DNA from: Bdellovibrionales bacterium
GTDB taxonomy: Bacteria > Bdellovibrionota > Bdellovibrionia > Bdellovibrionales > UBA1609
Assembly (NCBI GenBank): GCA_020435185.1
Contig: JAGRAA010000031.1
Span: forward strand, 1-5,231
Length of the DNA stretch: 5,231 nt
Direction: 5' to 3'
Position numbers and translations under genes: made by a program. The notes under the pieces were generated by a model, which was given only the letters and a program-made list of their open reading frames with translations, did not search any database and had not been told where the DNA came from. This document shows, in pieces, positions 1 to 5,149 of this stretch (position 1 is its first letter; every line of letters starts with the position of its first letter).

Positions 1-1
1 A

Positions 2-196
2 AATCCACTCATTTTTATCTCCTTGCTACTCGTTTACTTTGTTTACTATAAGGGCTTAAGAGCCGAAGAAAACAAATTTTCAAGAAGCATATTTAAAAAT
101 GATTATGAAAAATACAAAGAGTCCACAGGTGCAATTCTTCCTCGCCCAAAACTTTTGTTAAAGTTTCTTAGTTTTCTTCTTTTGACTTGGAAATAA
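2..196 (+). CDS. ICMT/PEMT-family membrane methyltransferase, C-terminal end (5' truncated by window)
   Basis: This is an open frame that enters from the left edge and ends at TAA 194-196, giving 64 residues. It begins with a hydrophobic segment (about residues 1-17) and continues with Arg-Ala-Glu-Glu, a short amphipathic stretch, Tyr-Glu-Lys-Tyr-Lys, and then Pro-Arg-Pro about 8 residues later. A last membrane helix followed by R-x-EE, Y-xx-Y and a Pro near the C-terminus is the usual end of isoprenylcysteine carboxyl methyltransferase-like and phospholipid N-methyltransferase-like proteins. In that family this part helps bind S-adenosylmethionine at the membrane surface. A second hydrophobic patch follows near the end, before Trp-Lys-stop. 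The substrate cannot be inferred, because bacterial members are diverse and the N-terminal part is missing. Confidence 0.6.
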   Translation, partial: NPLIFISLLLVYFVYYKGLRAEENKFSRSIFKNDYEKYKESTGAILPRPKLLLKFLSFLLLTWK

Positions 197-310
197 TTTC
201 AATCTGTATGGCTAATGTGTAGGCACTCCATCCATTTTCGCTGACCAAAAAAGGCAATAAAATCAACACCTGTCATTGTGGTACTTAATTTGCTTTTACC
301 ATTTAAAAGC

Positions 311-340
311 TTGAATGATCTTTTGAGTCGAAACTAGAGT
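311..340 (+). promoter_or_regulatory. Candidate sigma-70 promoter for the exported protein gene
   Basis: A -35 like TTGAAT lies at 311-316 and a -10 like TAGAGT at 335-340, with an 18-bp spacer. Transcription would start near 347, leaving a leader of about 23 nt that contains the GGGAGA ribosome-binding site at 361-366. The match is moderate, and only position and spacing support it. The remaining stretch from 197 to 310 shows no gene, hairpin terminator or repeat that I can support. Confidence 0.4.
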
Positions 341-369
341 GTCGAGCTTTGGCCCAACACGGGAGATTT

Positions 370-1146
370 ATGAAAAGAAATATTTCTTTAGACATTCTAT
401 TCTTATTGATTTTTACGGCAATGACCTTTGTTCGACCGACAAGAGCCATTGCGTCCTCTCAGTGCTCTGAAGTTTTCGAAGCCCCTTCCTCTATCTTATT
501 GCTTGAAGCGCGTGAGTCCTATTCGAATTGGAATATATTTTTAAATCCCGATCATCCTAGTGGCGGATTGGTTGATTTTTCTAAAATGATTCAAGACCTC
601 AAGTCAATAGATGTCACTAAAAGAGAAACAGACTATTTAGTTAAGAAGCTTGAACAATACACCTTTTTTCACGCTTTAAAAATGAACATTTCTAGTTTAC
701 AACGTTTATTTTTTGGCGTTAAAAACCTAGTCGATTCATTAAGCTTAAAATCGCCTCAAGTTGAGTTTCCAAAGGGAATTAAAAAACAACTTCAATTTTG
801 GATGAGTCATCTCCCCACAGATGTTTTAGCTTCTTTAAGCGAAGGAAAAACCCAAAGAGGCTTTACAGAATATACCTACTTTGGACATACCACTCACCGA
901 TTGATTGGAACAAGTAAATCCGATTTAGAAGCAAAACTTAGAGAAACCATTCAACAAGACAATTTCGACATCATTAAATCCGTTCCTTATTTTGCCGAAC
1001 ACCCGATCTCTGCATCACAGTATCGTGAACTTATGGAATATAAAGCTTTACTTTTATTGATGATGGATAGACTCAATCTCACAGAGCCCCCTAAAAACTT
1101 AACAGAATTAGGCGCAATGATTCAGAAGATATCTCAAGAGATTTAA
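370..1146 (+). CDS. Exported hypothetical protein with Sec signal peptide
   Basis: The protein has 258 residues and I recognise no family. I chose ATG 370 because GGGAGA at 361-366 precedes it by 3 nt and because translation from it begins with a good Sec signal peptide. That peptide has a basic start (MKRN), a hydrophobic core at residues 5-21 and a likely cleavage after Ala-Ile-Ala (residues 26-28). The frame is also open from TTG 349, but that codon would lie almost on the predicted transcription start. The mature part looks mostly alpha-helical and charged, with a single Cys (residue 32), no lipobox and no further membrane segment, so a soluble periplasmic or secreted protein is likely. 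The gene appears monocistronic. It converges with the zinc-ribbon gene, with only 12 bp between their stops and no visible hairpin terminator. Confidence 0.75.
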   Translation: MKRNISLDILFLLIFTAMTFVRPTRAIASSQCSEVFEAPSSILLLEARESYSNWNIFLNPDHPSGGLVDFSKMIQDLKSIDVTKRETDYLVKKLEQYTFFHALKMNISSLQRLFFGVKNLVDSLSLKSPQVEFPKGIKKQLQFWMSHLPTDVLASLSEGKTQRGFTEYTYFGHTTHRLIGTSKSDLEAKLRETIQQDNFDIIKSVPYFAEHPISASQYRELMEYKALLLLMMDRLNLTEPPKNLTELGAMIQKISQEI

Positions 1147-1158
1147 TTCGAAACAAGT

Positions 1159-1359
1159 CTACCTTTTAAGAAAGAGAGACTTACCACAATCCACACAAAA
1201 ATTATTTCTGTCTTTCAACCGTTTAGAGTGCATACTATCATTACAAGGACGAGAGGGTAGATTTCGATTAACAATTTCTCCACAAGATGGACAAAATCTT
1301 ACGGCCACATTCATTTTGGTGTGAGTTAAGTTCCTACACCTTTCAATTCTTTGACCCAT
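1159..1359 (-). CDS. Small double zinc-knuckle (zinc ribbon) protein
   Basis: The protein has 66 residues. Two CxxC knuckles, CPSCG (Cys23, Cys26) and CVDCG (Cys55, Cys58), are 28 residues apart, and Cys39 and His44 lie between them. This is the layout of a small structural zinc ribbon. The spacer and tail are basic, which suits nucleic-acid or ribosome binding, but that is inference. ATG 1359 is preceded by AAGGA (complement of 1366-1370) with 6-nt spacing, so I prefer it. A second in-frame ATG at 1314 (MNVAVRFCP...) has no Shine-Dalgarno, although the conserved-looking part starts there, so a 51-residue form is possible. The gene is last in the likely RRM / HPF-like / zinc-ribbon operon, 41 bp after the HPF-like stop. 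Confidence 0.65.
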   Translation of the reverse strand: MGQRIERCRNLTHTKMNVAVRFCPSCGEIVNRNLPSRPCNDSMHSKRLKDRNNFCVDCGKSLFLKR

Positions 1360-1400
1360 TCTCCGTCCTTTTTTAAACTTGTAATCTAATAATATTTAAC

Positions 1401-1697
1401 TTAAAACACTCGTTCAGTTTTCCACACTCTAATTTGAAACTGTAAATCTTTTGATAATTTTTTGACTACTTCTAAGGGATTGTCTCCCTCCTGTTTAGAC
1501 TCAAATTTTCTAGATAGTGAAGTAATACTTAAAGATCCATTGATTCGACTTTTTCCATTTTCTATACACAACCTTAAAAGGCTGTCTGACGGCGACTTAT
1601 TAATGAGCTTTTGCATAATATTATCTATACATCTTTGATTAAACTTTGAGACTACTATTCCCGATAAATTGATACGACACTTTGAAGACATATTCAT
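1401..1697 (-). CDS. HPF/RaiA-like (S30EA-type) small protein, tentative
   Basis: The protein has 98 residues. The predicted order is a short strand (about 6-14), a helix (18-33), a strand (39-46), a longer beta region (50-62) and a C-terminal helix (72-93). This resembles the beta-alpha-beta-beta-beta-alpha fold of ribosome hibernation factors HPF/RaiA, and the length is close to the short forms of that family. The end, with Gln-x-Gln-Ile then Trp-Lys, resembles the final helix of RaiA. Known members bind the 30S decoding centre in stationary phase. Sequence identity to classical members is low by eye, so the call rests on fold pattern and context. ATG 1697 follows AGGAG (complement of 1702-1706) by 4 nt; ATG 1691 would give 10 nt. 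The gene lies 38 bp downstream of the RRM gene and is probably co-transcribed with it. Confidence 0.55.
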   Translation of the reverse strand: MNMSSKCRINLSGIVVSKFNQRCIDNIMQKLINKSPSDSLLRLCIENGKSRINGSLSITSLSRKFESKQEGDNPLEVVKKLSKDLQFQIRVWKTERVF

Positions 1698-1735
1698 TTT
1701 GCTCCTCTTTCAAACTAAAATTTTAATATTTTTTA

Positions 1736-2005
1736 CTACCATCTTTTAGGTCTACTCCTTTGTCTTTTTTCTTTCGCTGTATTTACAACCAACTCGGCCC
1801 CATTCAAAGAGTATCCATTAAATTTAGCGATGGCTTGGTCACCTGATTCTTTATTTTCAAACTCCGCAAATCCAAAGCCCCGAGAGCTACCACTATATCT
1901 ATCCTTAACAATATTTAGTGAAACAAACCCTCCTAACTTTGAAAATAAACTTTGTAATTCCGTTTCCACTACGTTTTCACTTAGGTTTCCTATATATAAC
2001 TTCAT
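1736..2005 (-). CDS. Single-domain RRM RNA-binding protein
   Basis: This 89-residue protein is essentially one RNA recognition motif. RNP2 is LYIGNL (residues 3-8) and RNP1 is RGFGFAEF (42-49), with the aromatic residues Tyr4, Phe44 and Phe46 that stack on RNA bases. Between them lies the expected helix and strand (about 12-33), and after them A-I-xx-FNG (58-64) and the last strand (70-75). A short basic tail (KEKRQRSRPKRW) ends the protein. This glycine-poor type is known from cyanobacteria and many proteobacteria, where members bind single-stranded RNA and some are linked to cold response or RNA processing; the targets here are unknown. The start is ATG 2005, with AAGGAG (complement of 2011-2016) 5 nt upstream. 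The gene is first in the likely three-gene operon. An AT-rich TATATAAA-like element upstream (about 2062-2069) may be part of its promoter. Confidence 0.92.
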   Translation of the reverse strand: MKLYIGNLSENVVETELQSLFSKLGGFVSLNIVKDRYSGSSRGFGFAEFENKESGDQAIAKFNGYSLNGAELVVNTAKEKRQRSRPKRW

Positions 2006-2133
2006 GTTTTCTCCTTTATTATGAACTTTTTAATAATTGACTAAGCCGGCTTTCATTCTTTTTTATATAGACTGTTGAACTTTGATAACTACATCAGGAT
2101 TGTATTCATCAAACTCTTCTTATTTCTTTATTG

Positions 2134-2334
2134 CTATTTTTTTCGTTCACCAGAAAGCAACCTCACTAGCATTTTTTTAATAGGTGCTGAAACTTGATTT
2201 CTACTCTCTATAATAGAGACTGGTCCTTTTGGACTAGACTCTATGAATTTGCCACTTGAGTCCATCATCTTGAAATTAAAAAACTCTGCTTCTCTTGACA
2301 CACACGTCTCCCCAAATACTCTCTTTAAGAGCAT
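2134..2334 (-). CDS. Degenerate ribosomal protein bS18-like frame (paralog or remnant)
   Basis: From its only ATG (2334) the frame gives 66 residues, but reading is open back to a TAG at 2397-2395. The 20 untranslated codons include Cys-Pro-Phe and Lys-Ile-Glu-Tyr-Thr-Asp-Tyr, followed inside the called frame by LLKR. bS18 has CPFC..KIEYIDYKDVELLKR at the same spacing. The C-terminal SRNQ..PIKK..VRLL, after a Ser-Gly-Lys-Phe, resembles the bS18 core GKI...NQ...AIKRAR..ALLP, with an insertion of roughly 15 residues between the halves. The second zinc Cys is Tyr here and the basic N-terminus is missing. ATG 2334 has no Shine-Dalgarno. This is either an N-terminally broken copy or a diverged paralog using a non-standard start. 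It lies 128 bp upstream of the RRM gene on the same strand. The bS18 identification is by eye and not certain. Confidence 0.45.
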   Translation of the reverse strand: MLLKRVFGETCVSREAEFFNFKMMDSSGKFIESSPKGPVSIIESRNQVSAPIKKMLVRLLSGERKK

Positions 2335-2516
2335 AAACTTATTATAATCTGTGTATTCAATCTTAGAATAAAAAGGGCAGAGATACGATGGGCACTAGCA
2401 AAGCCTGAATAAAGTAAGACAACTCAAATATAACAAAGAATAGAGTATATGTCTAGGACGTTCTTCAAACTACTAGCCCTCTAGCGAAGACTACTTCACA
2501 TATACAGTATTTGAAA

Positions 2517-2593
2517 TGGTGCACCCGGGAGGACTCGAACCCCCAACCCCTTGATCCGAAGTCAAGTACTCTATCCAATTGAGCTACGGATGC
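2517..2593 (-). tRNA. tRNA-Arg (anticodon UCG), CCA encoded
   Basis: The gene is 77 nt including CCA. The acceptor stem GCATCCG (2593-2587) pairs with CGGGTGC with one T-G wobble, followed by discriminator A (2520) and an encoded CCA (2519-2517). The D arm is GCTC/GAGT around AATTGGATA. The anticodon arm is CTTGA/TCAAG with the loop CTTCGGA, giving anticodon TCG at 2559-2557 (reads CGA and other CGN codons, arginine). The T arm is GGGGG/CCTCC with the loop TTCGAGT. All stems close, so this is a functional-looking tRNA. It lies 44 bp downstream of the NYN gene and has its own promoter. The stretch after it (2335-2516), up to the bS18-like frame, shows no clear terminator. Confidence 0.97.
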
Positions 2594-2612
2594 ACATGGC
2601 TGAAAGGTCGAT

Positions 2613-2641
2613 AATCTAACGGTATTCTTGATTTTGGTCAA
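2613..2641 (-). promoter_or_regulatory. Sigma-70 promoter of tRNA-Arg
   Basis: On the minus strand, TTGACC (2641-2636) and TAGATT (2618-2613) are separated by exactly 17 bp. The predicted start near 2606 leaves a 5' leader of about 13 nt before the mature tRNA end at 2593. The -35 element overlaps the TGA stop codon of the NYN gene (2640-2638), so the tRNA can be transcribed independently of it. Confidence 0.65.
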
Positions 2642-3222
2642 TCTTGCTCATCAGATTTTTTCTGAGGAGCTCTTTTCTTACTACTCTTTCTTCTTTTGTT
2701 CGCAGAAGACTTATTTTGACTCTCCAAAATTATGTAATCTTTAGTTAGAGGGATATATATATCAGCAGCCTCTTGTACTTCCTCAGAAGTTGTCTCTGGC
2801 CAAGACCAGATCTCTACCCGGCAACCCCGTGACCTTAAATACCAAATCAATGGTAAATAATCCTTATCCCCTCCCAGCAAAATAACCACATCCAAACGAT
2901 CCGCCATAGTGATCGCATCGACAATTAAAAAGCTATCAGCATTCTTTTGTGGACGCCTAAACTCCCCTCCCAACGAGGTCCAAAAACTTGAAAATGTCTG
3001 AGAAATTTCTTTAAATTCAGGCTTATAATAAAGAATTCGAATAATCTCTCGATCCCCTATGTTATCTAAAATTCTCTTATAATCCGTTCTTCCCTCATGA
3101 TGCTTCAACCCTGACATCTCAATATTCTCAGCGTCGACAAAAATGCCGACCTTTTGAAACAGTAATAGACCTGTATGCTCGGTGTTTGCTGGTATTCTTG
3201 TACTTCCTGACGATTTGGTCAC
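2638..3222 (-). CDS. NYN-domain (LabA/DUF88-type, PIN-like) putative RNase
   Basis: From GTG 3222 the protein has 194 residues. The NYN domain begins with VGIFVDAEN (25-33; Asp30, Asn33), passes a hydrophobic strand ending in YYKP (65-68), then K-x-ADSFLIVDAI (93-104; Asp96, Asp102), VVILLGGDKDYLPL (112-125; Asp119, Asp121) and RSRGCRVEIWSW. These acidic residues are the expected metal site of PIN-like nucleases, so an RNA-cleaving role is likely by family; the substrate is unknown. A Lys/Arg-rich tail (about 171-189) probably helps bind RNA. I chose GTG 3222 because AAGGAGGT, complementary to the 16S 3' end, lies 4 nt upstream (complement of 3227-3234). The frame is also open from GTG 3288, without a clear site, and would add 22 residues. 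The neighbours are queF upstream and tRNA-Arg 44 bp downstream. Confidence 0.85.
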   Translation of the reverse strand: MTKSSGSTRIPANTEHTGLLLFQKVGIFVDAENIEMSGLKHHEGRTDYKRILDNIGDREIIRILYYKPEFKEISQTFSSFWTSLGGEFRRPQKNADSFLIVDAITMADRLDVVILLGGDKDYLPLIWYLRSRGCRVEIWSWPETTSEEVQEAADIYIPLTKDYIILESQNKSSANKRRKSSKKRAPQKKSDEQD

Positions 3223-3312
3223 AAGGACCTCCTTTTTAAGGGTGTAGTAGCCCCATTGACGGGCGCCCTTTAGACTCTCATTAAACACTATTTCATTAAA
3301 AAAATTAAGAAC

Positions 3313-3347
3313 TTAGAGTGGTATTCGTCGCATTTTGATCAACTCCT
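3313..3347 (-). other. Six-codon mini-ORF with Shine-Dalgarno in the NYN leader (tentative)
   Basis: On the minus strand, AGGAG (complement of 3343-3347) is followed after 9 nt by ATG 3333 and the peptide MRRIPL, ending at TAA (3315-3313). Both arginines are CGA codons, which the adjacent tRNA-Arg(UCG) would read. It precedes the NYN start at 3222 by 90 bp. A leader-peptide role is speculative, because such short frames arise by chance. Confidence 0.2.
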
Positions 3348-3510
3348 AGTCATCCTATAAGATTTGAACAGAATCCGGCCTTTAAAAGGCCTTAATTTCG
3401 ATCTGGGGTGGCACCAAATGTGAATAACTAGAACTTGTTGTCCAGAAGCATCATCCTGGGCCCTGCTAACCTTTTCTCTTAAGAGCCAGCCCCAACTGGC
3501 TCTTTTTTTA
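3335..3510 (+). ncRNA. Predicted + strand small RNA between queF and the NYN gene (tentative)
   Basis: A strong + direction terminator (3481-3509) has no + strand gene ahead of it within more than 2 kb. A promoter candidate in the same direction has TTGATC at 3335-3340 and TAAGAT at 3358-3363 (17-bp spacer), which would start an RNA of about 140 nt near 3370. The predicted RNA holds a GGCC-TTTAAAA-GGCC inverted repeat (3377-3391), a GTCCAG/CTGGGC hairpin (about 3440-3461) and the terminal hairpin. It matches no RNA family that I recognise (not SRP RNA, tmRNA, RNase P RNA or a tRNA). Its end would touch the queF stop codon from the antisense side. It remains a prediction. Confidence 0.3.
3481..3509 (+). 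terminator. Strong rho-independent terminator, + direction
   Basis: A perfect 9-bp stem AAGAGCCAG (3481-3489) / CTGGCTCTT (3496-3504) with a six-base loop CCCCAA runs into an uninterrupted T tract (3503-3509). Read on the minus strand, the stem is followed by AAGAGAAAAGG with no T run, so it is a poor terminator for queF. It lies immediately against the queF stop codon (3510-3508). Confidence 0.7.
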
Positions 3511-3879
3511 TTTGTTATGTCGGCTAGTTATAACGGTTTTAATATTTCCTCGAACATTAAAATCTCCCTTCACCTCTATCTCCCAGGGATCCAATAGCTG
3601 AACCAAGTCCTCTAAAATTAAATTCGTGACATCCTCATGAAAAATTTTGCTGTTTCTAAATTTATTTATATAGAGCTTCAAGGATTTCAACTCTACACAA
3701 TACTTATCTGGAACATACTGAATATAGAGAGTGGCAAAATCAGGAAACCCACTTCTCGGACATAGACATGTAAACTCAGGGCAAGTAAATTCAATAGTAT
3801 ACCGCCTGACTTGGGTACGATTTTCAAATCTTTCTAATTCGGCATTCTCAACGGCCTCTTCTCCATAAAGTTTTTCCAT
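3508..3879 (-). CDS. queF: NADPH-dependent 7-cyano-7-deazaguanine reductase (preQ0 reductase), type I QueF
   Basis: QueF reduces the nitrile of preQ0 to the amine preQ1 with two NADPH, a cytosolic step of queuosine biosynthesis for GUN-anticodon tRNAs. The 123-residue protein is the short unimodular form of the T-fold family, slightly shorter than Bacillus subtilis QueF at both ends. It carries FTCPEFTCLCPRSGFPDFA (31-49) with the catalytic Cys40 and Asp47, the QueF signature ELKSLKLY (63-70), and FHED (80-83) with the substrate-binding His81-Glu82 pair. All key residues are present. ATG 3879 follows AGGAG (complement of 3886-3890) by 6 nt. The gene appears monocistronic and divergent from the lipoprotein gene, with 55 bp between the starts. 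No preQ1 riboswitch is evident in that short gap. No other queuosine genes are in the window. Confidence 0.97.
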   Translation of the reverse strand: MEKLYGEEAVENAELERFENRTQVRRYTIEFTCPEFTCLCPRSGFPDFATLYIQYVPDKYCVELKSLKLYINKFRNSKIFHEDVTNLILEDLVQLLDPWEIEVKGDFNVRGNIKTVITSRHNK

Positions 3880-3934
3880 AGGGCTCTCCTAAACTTCTTA
3901 ACATTTAGCAACAAATAGAATAGATCTTATATCT

Positions 3935-4459
3935 ATGAGTAAGCCGTTCTTCAATTACATCTTTTTATTTTTTTCCGTTTCTCTTCTTTTTAGTGGCTGT
4001 GACACCATTCAGCCCAAAGATTGCAAATACACTGACTGGTATGAGCTCGGCAGACAAAATGGTTCCAAAGGAGGATCTAATTCCTCCTTTCAAGACGTCG
4101 TCCAATCCTGTGAAAACGTGTCTGACAGTGCAGACAATCTCTATAAAGCCGGGTACTCAGCCGGTATCGTACAATACTGTTCTGATCAGAGCGCCTTTGA
4201 AATAGGTAAATCTGGACAACCTCTCCCAGAATCATGCCTCAATCACTCAGGAGATCGATTTAATGTCTATTATCAATCCGGAAGACGAGTATTAAAACTA
4301 GAAAAAGAGAATTTGCAAATTGAAAACAATTTGCAGAGCTTAAAAAAAGATAATCAATTTCTCGACAATCAGCTTGAATTAAAAAAAATAGTTCGAAAAC
4401 TTCAATCCCAAAGGGCGCAGAATCTTAAACTTATTGATGATCTAAAGGCCACTTTTTAA
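3935..4459 (+). CDS. DUF2799-like lipoprotein with C-terminal coiled coil
   Basis: The protein has 174 residues. The hydrophobic signal peptide ends in the lipobox LFSGC with the lipidated Cys22; residue +2 is Asp, which in enterobacteria favours inner-membrane retention. The mature part shows the DUF2799 pattern: C-x3-DWYxLGxxNGxxG (30-46), Cys59, YKAGYSAGIVQYC (70-82), a Phe-x2-Gly (88-91), Cys101 and F-x2-YYxxGRR (109-118). Four mature cysteines (30, 59, 82, 101) could form two disulfides. The function of DUF2799 proteins is not known to me. From about 119 to 172 it is a Lys/Glu/Leu/Asn-rich coiled coil, suggesting oligomerisation or a periplasmic spacer. ATG 3935 has no clear Shine-Dalgarno; a TAGAAT at 3916-3921 could be a -10, giving a nearly leaderless mRNA. 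The 3' end overlaps trmH by 18 bp, convergently. Confidence 0.85.
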   Translation: MSKPFFNYIFLFFSVSLLFSGCDTIQPKDCKYTDWYELGRQNGSKGGSNSSFQDVVQSCENVSDSADNLYKAGYSAGIVQYCSDQSAFEIGKSGQPLPESCLNHSGDRFNVYYQSGRRVLKLEKENLQIENNLQSLKKDNQFLDNQLELKKIVRKLQSQRAQNLKLIDDLKATF

Positions 4460-5149
4460 AATTTGTATCGGCCGTTGAACCGAGTTAAAAATATAATTCG
4501 CCTTAATCAAATCGATTTGCTCAGAAGTAATGACGTTCTTTTGAACACATTTGAGTCTAAAGTTATATATATGGTAAAAGCTCAATGCCGCAGCTACTGA
4601 AATATTAAAGCTCTGAATAAACCCATTCATTGGTATACATATTCTATGGTCAGCTAATTCTGCCATTTCTGCACTTATACCTTCTTTTTCATTACCTAAC
4701 ACAAGAGCACTAGGACCACTAAAATCAGCATCTTCTAAATCAATATCTGAGTTTAAATCCGTCGCAAAAATCTTAACCCCTCTTTGCTTCAAATCCCGAA
4801 CACAGTCTTTCGTACTTTTAAACTCTCTGACGTTCAACCATTTCTCGGCCCCTTGGGTCACTCGCTTGGAGTTTTTAAATTTTTCACCAGGACTAATCAC
4901 ATTGAAATTTATAAATCCAAAAGCCTCAGCACTCCTCATTACAGCGGATATATTCCCACGGTCATAAATATTTTCTAAAACCGGCTCTATATCCCATATC
5001 CTAGAGTTCGCCACTTTTTGGATCTTGTTTAGCCTGTCTTCAGTAAGAAATGGAGAGAGTTTATTTATAACCTCCTGAGCGGAAAATTGTAAATTTTCAG
5101 TGATATAAAAAGGTTCAGTACTAAAAAACTTAGATCGGCTTATTAACAT
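4442..5149 (-). CDS. trmH: TrmH/SpoU-family RNA 2'-O-methyltransferase, probably tRNA Gm18 methyltransferase
   Basis: The 235-residue SPOUT enzyme uses S-adenosylmethionine to methylate a ribose 2'-OH in RNA. All three SpoU motifs are present: motif 1 YDRGNISAVMRSAEAFG (62-78; Asn66, catalytic-type Arg72), motif 2 ALVLGNEKEGIS (148-159; Glu154) and motif 3 IPMNGFIQSFNISVAAA (172-188; Asn182), the last two forming the trefoil knot. The N-terminal helical part (20-56), the TQGAEKWL segment (98-105) and the length match TrmH, which makes Gm18 in the tRNA D loop, better than the larger RlmB-type rRNA enzymes, which have an extra N-terminal L30e-like domain. Substrate assignment stays inference. 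ATG 5149 has only a weak GAAAG upstream, but its A is the last base of the stop codon of the preceding gene (TAATG), so translation is probably coupled. Its 3' end converges with the lipoprotein gene. Confidence 0.88.
   Translation of the reverse strand: MLISRSKFFSTEPFYITENLQFSAQEVINKLSPFLTEDRLNKIQKVANSRIWDIEPVLENIYDRGNISAVMRSAEAFGFINFNVISPGEKFKNSKRVTQGAEKWLNVREFKSTKDCVRDLKQRGVKIFATDLNSDIDLEDADFSGPSALVLGNEKEGISAEMAELADHRICIPMNGFIQSFNISVAAALSFYHIYNFRLKCVQKNVITSEQIDLIKANYIFNSVQRPIQILKSGL

Noticed and set aside
197..310. Possible 25-codon minus-strand frame starting MTGVDFIAFF
   Set aside because: It has no Shine-Dalgarno and no similarity I recognise, and the length is expected by chance.
1830..2024. 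Open + strand frame of 64 codons
   Set aside because: It is antisense to the RRM gene, which has both RNP motifs and a good ribosome-binding site. The frame has no start signal of its own.
2017..2133. AAGCCGGCTT palindrome and TATATAAA upstream of the RRM gene as an operator/promoter
   Set aside because: A 10-bp palindrome alone is weak, and I found no -35 with acceptable spacing, so I did not list a site.
3400..3420. TTCGATC followed by a GGCACCA-like end, resembling a tRNA T-loop and 3' end
   Set aside because: The five bases before the loop do not pair with the five after it, and no D or anticodon arm precedes it, so it is not a tRNA or a convincing tRNA fragment.
3880..3934. preQ1 riboswitch upstream of queF
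   Set aside because: The 55-bp divergent gap has no C-rich hairpin plus A-rich tail arrangement that I can recognise.
3993..4205. Open + strand frame of 70 codons
   Set aside because: It overlaps the lipoprotein gene in another frame and encodes no recognisable protein, so it is a shadow.
4784..4978. Open + strand frame of 64 codons
   Set aside because: It is antisense to trmH, whose motifs run across this region.
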